Source of the DNA: JAHRAW01 sp965226545
GTDB lineage: Bacteria; Pseudomonadota; Gammaproteobacteria; Arenicellales; Poriferihabitantaceae
Direction: 5' to 3'
Assembly (NCBI GenBank): GCA_965226545.1
Contig: OZ245364.1
Coordinates: 2,046,001-2,110,000, forward strand
DNA length: 64,000 nt
Shown: piece by piece, positions 29,801 through 36,037 of the stretch
How the letters are laid out: each line of letters starts with the position of its first letter
Numbering within the stretch: position 1 is the stretch's first letter
Program-made: the position numbers and the translations under genes
The notes under the pieces: model-generated
What the model saw: the letters and a program-made list of their open reading frames with translations, nothing else
What the model was told of the DNA's origin: nothing
The model's database searches: none

Positions 29801-29944
29801 GGCGGCTATCAACCCGCGCAAAAATGGCTCAAAGACCGCAAAGGCATCGCCTTAACCGCAGACGACATCCACCATTACCAAAAAATCATCGTCGCCTTAA
29901 GCGAAACTGAAAAGTTAATGGCGGCGATTGATTCGATTGAATGA
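26825..29944 (+). CDS. Single-chain restriction-modification enzyme (type ISP/IIG-like), copy 2
   Basis: 1039 aa, paralogue of the gene at 13944-17090. PD-(D/E)XK-like nuclease motif: APDF (Asp53), VETK (Glu67, Lys69). N6-adenine methyltransferase: DPATGTGTFL at 367-376, NPPY at 485-488. C-terminal YRPFDTRFTYYTGQSKGF as in type ISP target-recognition domains. Residues 42-165 and about 520-735 are almost identical to copy 1. Residues about 1-30, 170-200 and 735-890 differ clearly, and the last block is where sequence recognition is expected. The short size and lack of an ATPase suggest cutting without translocation. Both copies look intact. Confidence 0.85.
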   Translation: MSATINTYLNTLGKTYSATEHSHRPALTMLLGEMIPDAQATNEPRRIECGAPDFVIHRKEIPFGYVETKNIGANLDDAAHRAQIKRYSDALDNLIFTDYLTFRLIREGAVVAEVCIGELRGDKIKPLPQNFDAFVDLLKSFSDYQGCTISTADELANRMAHKARMLARVIAQAIGKEEDDRRENLSKQLKGFRKHLIHDITAAQFADIYAQTIAYGMFAARLHDSTARKFTRRIAADLIPPSNPFLRKFFQHIAGYDLDDRIVWVVDDLADLFCAADVGELMKGYGKQTERTDPFLHFYETFLGAYDPAKRKSRGVYYTPEPVVDFIVRAVDELLRDKFKLAHGIADSSLVRNKEQSRDIHKVQILDPATGTGTFLAAIVKHIADTYYAGQKGAWQSYVNENLIPRLNGFELLMAAYSMAHVKLGMVLRDSGCDVGDERLRVFLTNALEEQHSDTETLFASWLSDEAKEANAIKRDTPVMVVIGNPPYSGESANKGEWIGDLLDVYKREPGGGKLQEKNSKWINDDYVKFIRCGQHFVDNTGEGILAYITNHGFLDNPTFRGMRWSLLQSFDEIYILDLHGNTKKKETAPDGSADENVFDIMQGVSINLFVKTGAKKSGALAKVFHFDLYGKRAAKYEFLNAHNLKQVKFKKLKMLAPQYYFVPKDYKLNGHYERGFGVNELFSVNSAGIVTARDDFTIYQNRNDLRKAIASFRNMDNDTARREFALGPDAEDWKIHLARKDLEHNVFAADNDLPVQICYRPFDTRFTYYTGQSKGFHCRPRSEVMRHFIAKDNVGLVTARKQSQPGGWHQLFIVNQMSEGHFRVDINYTFPLYLYPEPIPNTLEDRALRDPNLNMGIVNAIADNIGLRFVIEKQNDAKTFAPIDLLDYIYAVLHSPIYREKYIEFLKIDFPRVPYPTDKNQFRKLAKLGGQLRELHLLQTDLPLITEYNHSGDNTVDKVNWQLTDNQLGEVHINKNQRFEKVPATAWEFYIGGYQPAQKWLKDRKGIALTADDIHHYQKIIVALSETEKLMAAIDSIE

Positions 29945-30086
29945 CGGATTAATAACGACATTTGCCGCCGCATATTAATGCGTTACATTCCGCGCCAAAA
30001 TCGGTTAAACTCGCGCGAACTTTGTGCGGCGGTGCGCCGGCGCATGCGGCTTTAACTCACTCAAATTTTTACCAACGAAAATTTTC

Positions 30087-30305
30087 ATGGCAAAAGAAGA
30101 CAGCATTGAAATGGAGGGAACGATTGTCGAAACCCTTCCAAACACGCGCTTTCGCGTAAAGTTGGAAAACGGGCATGAAATCATCGCCCACATCTCCGGC
30201 AAAATGCGCAAACACTACATCCGCATTTTGCGCGGCGATAAAGTGACGGTGCAATTGACGCCGTATGATTTATCCAAAGGACGCATCACTTTTCGCGCGC
30301 GATAG
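30087..30305 (+). CDS. infA: Translation initiation factor IF-1
   Basis: 72 aa, the standard length: MAKEDSIEMEGTIVETLPN..FRVKLENGHEIIAHISGKMRKHYIRILRGDKVTVQLTPYDLSKGRITFRAR is read across the OB fold. It binds the ribosomal A site during initiation. It is a single gene converging on ftsY. The frame is open for 21 codons upstream, but conservation begins at this ATG. Confidence 0.98.
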   Translation: MAKEDSIEMEGTIVETLPNTRFRVKLENGHEIIAHISGKMRKHYIRILRGDKVTVQLTPYDLSKGRITFRAR

Positions 30306-30420
30306 CGCGACACTTTTCGCGCACGGTAACGCGACTTGTGTATGCACTGCTAAAGCGCGACTTTGTCGCGTGCGACAAGCGCGACTTGTTTATGCGCGGT
30401 AAAGCGGGATTTTTTTACGT
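30306..30420. repeat. Degenerate 24-26 bp repeat between convergent infA and ftsY
   Basis: CGCGACTTGTGTATGCACTG.., CGCGACTTTGTCGCGTGCGA.. and CGCGACTTGTTTATGCGCGG.. form three units. The middle unit contains the perfect inverted repeat CGCGAC-TTT-GTCGCG (30356-30370), which might act as a terminator stem, although no T-tract follows directly. Confidence 0.5.
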
Positions 30421-31284
30421 TCATTCGCCAACCAACGCCGCCGCAAACTCGGCCGCATTAAACGCGCGCAAATCCGCATCGCCTTCGCCGACGCCGACAA
30501 AACGAATCGGCAACCCGTATTGTTCGGCAAGCGCAACCACCGCCCCGCCTTTTGCGCCGCCGTCCAACTTGGCGATGCAAAAACCGGTCAAGCCGACCGC
30601 TTGATGAAAATGCGCGGCTTGCGACAGCGCGTTATACCCGTTGCCGGCATCGACCGTCAGCAATGTTTCATCCGGCAACGCCGCATGCGACTTTGCCAAC
30701 ACGCGCTTAATCTTGCCCAACTGCTCCATTAAATCGCCGTGCGTATGTTGCCGTCCGGCGGTGTCAATCAGCAACACCTCCGCGCCGCGTGCGGTGGCGG
30801 CTGAATATGCATCATGCGCAACCGCGGCCGCATCCGCGCCGTGTTCGCGCGCGATGACCGCAATCTCCAACCGCCGCCCCCAGGATTGCAATTGCTCAAT
30901 CGCCGCCGCGCGAAAGGTGTCGCACGCGGCAAACATCACCGACCGCCCTTCGCCCTTCAACCGCGCCGCGATTTTCGCCAGCGTCGTCGTCTTGCCAACG
31001 CCGTTGACGCCGACCATCAACACCACAAACGGCCGCCGCTCGGCTTGCGTCGACCACTTGCACTCACAAGGCGCAAGAATTTCGGCAATGCATTGGCGCA
31101 GCGAATCACGCAATGAATCGCGCGCCGCACCACCGCGCCGCAATCGCGCGATGATTCGTTCGCTTGCATCGACGCCGACATCGGCGCGCAACAATTCATC
31201 CTGCAACGCTTCGGCGGCTTGCGCATCGAGCGTATCAAAGCGCAAGGCGTTGCCGAGTCCGGTGAGAATGCGAGGCAGAGGCAT
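30421..31284 (-). CDS. ftsY: Signal recognition particle receptor FtsY
   Basis: 287 aa NG-domain GTPase that docks SRP-ribosome complexes at the membrane. G1 GVNGVGKTTTLAKIA, DTFRAAAIEQL, DTAGR, and closing KLDGGAKGGA...GVGEGDADLRAF are present. The acidic N-terminal A domain of enterobacterial FtsY is missing; the protein begins at the N domain. The motif usually read LDA.TGQNA is VDAGNGYNALSQA here, a departure near the SRP interface. It converges with infA and diverges from rsmD. Confidence 0.95.
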   Translation of the reverse strand: MPLPRILTGLGNALRFDTLDAQAAEALQDELLRADVGVDASERIIARLRRGGAARDSLRDSLRQCIAEILAPCECKWSTQAERRPFVVLMVGVNGVGKTTTLAKIAARLKGEGRSVMFAACDTFRAAAIEQLQSWGRRLEIAVIAREHGADAAAVAHDAYSAATARGAEVLLIDTAGRQHTHGDLMEQLGKIKRVLAKSHAALPDETLLTVDAGNGYNALSQAAHFHQAVGLTGFCIAKLDGGAKGGAVVALAEQYGLPIRFVGVGEGDADLRAFNAAEFAAALVGE

Positions 31285-31379
31285 GGGGCGATTGTAGCGG
31301 GTTTGCGCGCGCGCGGGATGCGCGCAGATTTGCGCCGCATATTAATGTCGCGCCGCGCAAAAAAACTTATCATCCGCCA

Positions 31380-31946
31380 ATGAAACCCAGCGGACAACTT
31401 CGCATTATCGGCGGGCGGTGGCGCAGTCGGCGGTTGCGCGTGGCCAAGGTGGACGGCTTGCGCCCGTCGCCGGATGCGGTGCGCGAGACGGTGTTTAATT
31501 GGTTGGCGCATCATCGCGGGTTGGCGCGGATGAATTGTTTGGATTTGTTTGCCGGCGCCGGCGCGTTTGGGTTTGAGGCGGCGTCGCGCGGGGCGACGCG
31601 GGTGGTGATGGTCGAATCGCATCCGCTTGCGTTGGCGACGTTGCGCGCCAATTGCGAATCATTGCAATGCGATTCGATTGAGATTGTCGGTGGCGATGTC
31701 GAGCGGTTTTTAACTCGACGCGACGCGACGGGCGGGTTTGATTTGGTCTTCATCGACCCGCCGTTTGCCTCGACGTTGTTGCAGCGCACTTGCGATTTAT
31801 TATGCGCGCACGGGTGGTTGAATCCGCAGGCGTTGGTGTATATCGAATCGCCGAGCGCCGAGCGCCCCTTACCGCCGCCGCAAAATTGGCGTATCATTCG
31901 CCAGCAATCGCGCGGCATGGTGCGCGCCACTTTGTTGCAAACTTAA
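31380..31946 (+). CDS. rsmD: 16S rRNA m2G966 methyltransferase
   Basis: 188 aa SAM-dependent enzyme. Begins with LRIIGGRWRSRRLRV and LRPSPDAVRETVFNWL, then SAM motif LDLFAGAGAFGFEAASRGA and catalytic FIDPPF. The length is normal. Its last codons and stop (TGCAAACTTAA) are the first unit of an 11-bp array. coaD follows 86 bp downstream, the usual rsmD-coaD pairing. Confidence 0.96.
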   Translation: MKPSGQLRIIGGRWRSRRLRVAKVDGLRPSPDAVRETVFNWLAHHRGLARMNCLDLFAGAGAFGFEAASRGATRVVMVESHPLALATLRANCESLQCDSIEIVGGDVERFLTRRDATGGFDLVFIDPPFASTLLQRTCDLLCAHGWLNPQALVYIESPSAERPLPPPQNWRIIRQQSRGMVRATLLQT

Positions 31947-31990
31947 TGCAACCTTGATGCAACCTTGATGCAAACTGTTACGCAAACGTT
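31936..31990. repeat. 11-bp array that begins inside the rsmD stop region
   Basis: Five 11-bp units: TGCAAACTTAA (last rsmD codons plus stop), TGCAACCTTGA twice, TGCAAACTGTT, ACGCAAACGTT. Because the first unit is coding, the array appears copied from the gene end. Confidence 0.85.
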
Positions 31991-32032
31991 ACATCCCCAT
32001 CGACGCACGACAACTCTCGACGGCAAACAACG

Positions 32033-32569
32033 GTGAGCAGAAAATTAACCGCGCTTTATCCGGGCACGTTCGACCCGATAACCAACGGACACAGCGATTT
32101 GGTGGCGCGCGCGACAAAAATGTTCGACCACATTGTGTTGGCGATTGCCGAAAACGCCGACAAGAATCCGCTGTTCTCACTGCCCGAACGAATCAAGATG
32201 GCAAAAGCCGCTCTCGGCAATTTGTCGCGCGTCGAGGTGGTCGGCTTTTCCGGGTTGTTGATTGATTTTGCCTGCGCCAACAACGCCGCGGTGATTTTGC
32301 GCGGCTTGCGCGCGGTGTCCGATTTCGAATACGAGTTTCAATTGGCGTCGATGAACCGTCGACTGCAGCCGCAACTGGAGACGGTGTTTTTGACGCCGGC
32401 GGAAAATTACACTTTTGTTTCGGCGTCGTTGATTAAGGAAATCGCCCGGCACGGCGGTGATGTGCGCCCGTTTGTGCATGAAGCCACCTTCGCCGCCTTG
32501 CAAAAAAAATACGGCGTCGACTGTTCGAACAACTCGTCGCACAACCAACCGCACGAAAGGAAATCATAA
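32033..32569 (+). CDS. coaD: Phosphopantetheine adenylyltransferase
   Basis: 178 aa, penultimate step of coenzyme A synthesis. GTG start. The nucleotidyltransferase motif is YPGTFDPITNGHSDL (TNGH), followed by KNPLFSLPERIKM, VILRGLRAVSDFEYEFQ.MNR and FVSASLIKEIARHGGDV. The last 20 residues (CSNNSSHNQPHERKS) are a polar extension. The stop overlaps the ferredoxin ATG by one base. coaE, the final step, is in the window at 43771. Confidence 0.96.
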   Translation: MSRKLTALYPGTFDPITNGHSDLVARATKMFDHIVLAIAENADKNPLFSLPERIKMAKAALGNLSRVEVVGFSGLLIDFACANNAAVILRGLRAVSDFEYEFQLASMNRRLQPQLETVFLTPAENYTFVSASLIKEIARHGGDVRPFVHEATFAALQKKYGVDCSNNSSHNQPHERKS

Positions 32570-32835
32570 TGGCGCTTGCTATCACCGAGCAATGCATCAA
32601 CTGCGATGTATGCGAACCCGAATGCCCGAACGACGCGATTTTTCAGGGCGAGGAAATTTATCAAATCGATTGGCGTCGTTGCACCGAATGCGTCGGGCAT
32701 TTCGACGTCAGTCAATGCGTCGAGGTTTGTCCGGTCGATTGCATCATCATCGACTCGGCGCACATCGAAACCCGCGCGCAATTAACCGATAAATATCGAC
32801 AACTTGTGCAAGGCGATGATGACTCGGGCGGATAA
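32569..32835 (+). CDS. Ferredoxin with two 4Fe-4S clusters (YfhL type)
   Basis: 88 aa. The first cluster motif is CINCDVCEPECP; the second is C.ECVGHFDVSQCVEVCP, with the longer spacing typical of the YfhL/Fdx family adjacent to coaD. AAGGAA lies just before the ATG. Low-potential electron carrier; partner unknown. Confidence 0.92.
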   Translation: MALAITEQCINCDVCEPECPNDAIFQGEEIYQIDWRRCTECVGHFDVSQCVEVCPVDCIIIDSAHIETRAQLTDKYRQLVQGDDDSGG

Positions 32836-32853
32836 CGGCGCGCGCGAATAACA

Positions 32854-33936
32854 CTATGCCGTCAAGGCGGCGGTAAACGCTTCGACCAACCGCAGATTTT
32901 CCGCAGGCAACCCAACGGTCACCCGTAAACAATTTTGCAATGCGCCGGGTTGATGCAGACATTTAATTAACACGCCGTGTTGCTTAATGCTTTGATGCAT
33001 CCGTTCGGCGTTTTGTTCGGTGCGCACCAACAAAAAATTGGCGTCGCTCGGATACACCCGCACGCCCGGCAACGCCGCCAATTGCGCGGCGAGCGTTTCG
33101 CGGTCGCGCACAATTTGCGCGGCTTGTTGTTCAATCACCGCATGATGCGCCAAACAAAATTCGGCGGCGCATTGCGTCAACCCGCCGATGTTGTACGGCA
33201 GGCGCACTTTGTTTAATTGCGCAGCCCAATGCGGATGCGACAACAAAAACCCAAGCCGCAATCCGGCCATGCCGCTCTTCGACAACGTGCGCAACACCAT
33301 TAAATTTTCATACCGCGCAAGAAGCCCGACAACACTTTGCCGACTAAACGCAAAATACGCCTCGTCAACCACCACCAACCCGTCGGCGTGTTGCGCGATG
33401 CGTTCAATCAACGCCGCCGCAAAACAATTGCCGCTCGGATTGTTCGGGCGGGCGAGAAAGATGCATGTCGGTCGATGGCGCGCAATCGCATCGAGCAAAG
33501 CATCATCGTCCGGCGAAAAATCATCGCGCAACGGCACGCCGACAAATTCACCGCCGGTGGCGCGCGTGATTAATTCATACATCGAAAAAGTCGGCGTCGG
33601 CGCAAGCGCAATGCGTTGATGCCCGCCGACCAACAACAACAACATCTGAATCAATTCATCCGAACCGTTGCCAAGCGTAATCGCGCATTCATCGGGCAAT
33701 GCAAACGCATTTTGCAGCGCGCGCTTTAACCCAACCGAATGCGCATCCGGATAACGATTGATTTGCACAGCGCGCAATTGATCCGCAAGTTGCGCGCCAA
33801 GTTCATCCGGCAACCCATACGGGTTTTCCATCGCATCCAATTTAATCAACCCGTCCGCATCGGCGACCGAATACGCATCCAACGCACGAATCGATTCGCG
33901 CACCAATGCATCAACCGCCGCCGAAGAATCGTTCAT
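32854..33936 (-). CDS. hisC: Histidinol-phosphate aminotransferase
   Basis: 360 aa PLP enzyme of histidine synthesis. LDAMENPYGLP at the N-terminus, ARPNNPSGN, VVDEAYFAF, and the PLP lysine in RTLSKSGMAGLRLGF; C-terminal RVYPSDANFLLVR and LRVTVG. Its ATG overlaps the hisD stop (ATGA), so translation is coupled to the repeat-extended hisD. Confidence 0.96.
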   Translation of the reverse strand: MNDSSAAVDALVRESIRALDAYSVADADGLIKLDAMENPYGLPDELGAQLADQLRAVQINRYPDAHSVGLKRALQNAFALPDECAITLGNGSDELIQMLLLLVGGHQRIALAPTPTFSMYELITRATGGEFVGVPLRDDFSPDDDALLDAIARHRPTCIFLARPNNPSGNCFAAALIERIAQHADGLVVVDEAYFAFSRQSVVGLLARYENLMVLRTLSKSGMAGLRLGFLLSHPHWAAQLNKVRLPYNIGGLTQCAAEFCLAHHAVIEQQAAQIVRDRETLAAQLAALPGVRVYPSDANFLLVRTEQNAERMHQSIKQHGVLIKCLHQPGALQNCLRVTVGLPAENLRLVEAFTAALTA

Positions 33937-35873
33937 TGCGGTTTTGGGGTTGATGATGTTGATGACTGTGCCGACGGCGATGTCAATACCGTCGACGGTG
34001 ACGACGATGCCGACGTTGTCGATGACTTTATCGACGGTGTTGATGATGACGATAACGGCTTCGATAACGGTGACAACGGTGTCAGCGTTGACGACGGTGA
34101 CGACTTTGCCAGCGGCGACAACGACGCCAATGTTGCCGATGACTTTATCGACGGTGTCGATGATGACGATGACGGCTTCGATAACGGTGACAACAACGTC
34201 AACGTTACCGATGTTAATAACTTTGTCGACGGCGTCGATGTTGCCGATGACAACTTCGACAACGGTGTCAGCGTTACCGACGGTGACGACTTTGCCAGCA
34301 GCGACAGCGACGCCGACGTTGCCGGTGTCGATGACTTTGTCGACAGCGTCGATGATGTCGGTGACGACTTCGATAACGGTGACAACGACGTCAACGTTAC
34401 CGACGGTGACAACTTTGTCAGCGGCGACAACGACGACGTCAACGTTGCCGGTGTCGATAACGTTGTCGACAGTGTCAATGATGTCGGTGACGACTTTGCC
34501 AACGGCGACAACAGTGTCAACGTTGACGACGGTGCTGATGTCGATGATGTCGATGCCGTTGATGACGATGACGACTTTGGCGACGCCGCGCGGTATTCGG
34601 CTGAGCGGGCGTGGGCATCCAGCCCTTCACAGCGCGCCAAGGTGGCGGCGATGGGCGCCAACTGTGCGGCGGCGGTTTCGTTTAGGCGGACGATACTTGT
34701 GCGTTTTTGGAAATCAGACACGCCGAGCGGCGAGGAAAATTTTGCGGCGCCGGCGGTGGGCAAAACATGATTGGCGCCGGCGCAATAATCGCCGAATGCT
34801 TCGGCGCTGTGCGCGCCGATGAAGACGGCGCCGGCGTGGCGCACTTGGTCGAGCAAGGCGTCGGGGTTGGCGACCATCAATTCCAAATGTTCGGGCGCGA
34901 TGCGATTGGCAATCGCCACCGCGCGGGTTAAATCGCCGGCGCAAATAATCGCGCCGTTTACCAACAGCGATTCGCCGATGATTTCGCGGCGCCGCATCGA
35001 CGGCAACATTTTGTTGACCGACGCCAACACCGCCTGCGCGGTCGCGTGGTTGTCGGTGATTGCAATCGATTGCGCGCGCGCGTCGTGTTCGGCTTGGGCG
35101 AATAAATCCATCGCGACCCAATCGCTGTCGGCGGCGGCGTCGCAAATCACAACGACCTCCGACGGCCCGGCGATAACATCGATGCCGACCTTGCCGAACA
35201 CCTGCCGCTTGGCTTCGGCGACATAGCGATTGCCGGGCCCGACAATTTTATCGACCGCCGGCACGCGCGCGGTGCCGTAGGCAAGCGCGGCAATCGCCTG
35301 CGCGCCGCCGAGCGCAAACACGCGGTCGACCCCGGCCAACGCCGCGGCCGCCAACACCGCCGGCGGATGCACGCCATCCGGCGCGGGCGCGGTCATGATA
35401 ATTTCGTCGACACCGGCGACGCGCGCCGGTATCACGGTCATCAACACCGATGAAGGATACGCCGCCGCGCCGCCCGGCACATACACGCCGACGCGCGCAA
35501 GCGGCGTGATGCGCTGCCCGAGGGTTGCGCCGTGCGCGTCGGTAAATTGCCAGGATTGTTGCACTTCATGCGCGTGATACGCCTCGATGCGCTGCGCGGC
35601 AACGCGCAAGGCGTGCGCGACATCGGCATCGAGCGAATCCAACGCCGCCTCTTGACGCGCGCGCGGCACTTCGAAGTGCGCCGCATCGAGGTCGCGGTGT
35701 TCGTATTTTGCGGTGAGATGGGTTACTGCGGCGTCGCCGTCGCGGCGCACCGCATCGATAATCGCGGCAACCGCCGCCGCCACCTCGCGCGTTTGCGGCG
35801 CATCGCGCGCCAGCAACTTCGACAACCGCGCATCAAACTGCGCATCAGCGGCATCGAGCAATGCAATCGTCAT
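33933..35873 (-). CDS. hisD: Histidinol dehydrogenase with a ~220-residue Ser/Thr-rich repeat tail
   Basis: 646 aa. Residues 1-427 are a complete HisD: LARVGVYVPGGAAAYPSS, GPGNRYVAEAKR, AGPSEVVVI, FAQAEHDARAQSI (zinc ligands Gln and His, catalytic Glu-His), HVLPTAGAAKFSSPLGV and the C-terminal His in EGLDAHARS. It oxidises histidinol to histidine with NAD. Residues 428-646 are a Ser/Thr/Leu/Pro/Lys tail of recurring LSPLSKSSPTS / LSPLAKSSPSSTLTP units encoded by tandem DNA repeats of 78-117 bp. The frame stays open to a 4-base overlap with hisC. The tail has no counterpart in ordinary HisD. hisG, which normally lies between murA and hisD, is missing. Confidence 0.95.
   Translation of the reverse strand: MTIALLDAADAQFDARLSKLLARDAPQTREVAAAVAAIIDAVRRDGDAAVTHLTAKYEHRDLDAAHFEVPRARQEAALDSLDADVAHALRVAAQRIEAYHAHEVQQSWQFTDAHGATLGQRITPLARVGVYVPGGAAAYPSSVLMTVIPARVAGVDEIIMTAPAPDGVHPPAVLAAAALAGVDRVFALGGAQAIAALAYGTARVPAVDKIVGPGNRYVAEAKRQVFGKVGIDVIAGPSEVVVICDAAADSDWVAMDLFAQAEHDARAQSIAITDNHATAQAVLASVNKMLPSMRRREIIGESLLVNGAIICAGDLTRAVAIANRIAPEHLELMVANPDALLDQVRHAGAVFIGAHSAEAFGDYCAGANHVLPTAGAAKFSSPLGVSDFQKRTSIVRLNETAAAQLAPIAATLARCEGLDAHARSAEYRAASPKSSSSSTASTSSTSAPSSTLTLLSPLAKSSPTSLTLSTTLSTPATLTSSLSPLTKLSPSVTLTSLSPLSKSSPTSSTLSTKSSTPATSASLSLLAKSSPSVTLTPLSKLSSATSTPSTKLLTSVTLTLLSPLSKPSSSSSTPSIKSSATLASLSPLAKSSPSSTLTPLSPLSKPLSSSSTPSIKSSTTSASSSPSTVLTSPSAQSSTSSTPKPQ
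33950..34600. repeat. Compound tandem repeat forming the hisD 3' end
   Basis: The motif GATAACGGTGACAACGGTGT recurs in variants at 34063, 34180, 34258 and 34372, giving spacings of 117, 78 and 114 bp, all multiples of three; degenerate copies continue to about 34520. Internal structure is GA(C/T)GGTGAC-like trinucleotide- and hexamer-level repetition. All of hisD, plus two plus-strand frames, remain open across it. Confidence 0.85.
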
Positions 35874-35880
35874 CGGTTGA

Positions 35881-36000
35881 ATTGAATTGAGTTAAGCGAA
35901 GTTAAGTCGAGTTGATTTACGTTACGTTGTGTTGCGCTAAGTTGAGTCGAGTTAAGTTGCATTAAGTTTCGTTAAGTTAAGTTGCGTTGTGTTAAGTCGA
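35881..36000. repeat. 10-bp tandem array, twelve degenerate copies, between murA and hisD
   Basis: Exact period 10 across 120 bp: ATTGAATTGA, GTTAAGCGAA, GTTAAGTCGA, GTTGATTTAC, GTTACGTTGT, GTTGCGCTAA, GTTGAGTCGA, GTTAAGTTGC, ATTAAGTTTC, GTTAAGTTAA, GTTGCGTTGT, GTTAAGTCGA. It fills the place where hisG is found in related clusters. Confidence 0.9.
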
Positions 36001-36037
36001 ATCGCGCATTGCATTGCAACGTTATACATTGCGCGCA

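Noticed and set aside
33739..34770. Plus-strand 343-codon Asp-rich frame resembling calcium-binding repeats
   Set aside because: It is antisense to hisC/hisD, its N-terminal third is a shadow of hisC, and openness is explained by trinucleotide-phased repeats; kept only as a finding.
35881..36000. Regular repeats considered as a CRISPR array
   Set aside because: Units are 10 bp with no spacers; no array in the window has 24-37 bp repeats with unique spacers, and no cas genes are present.
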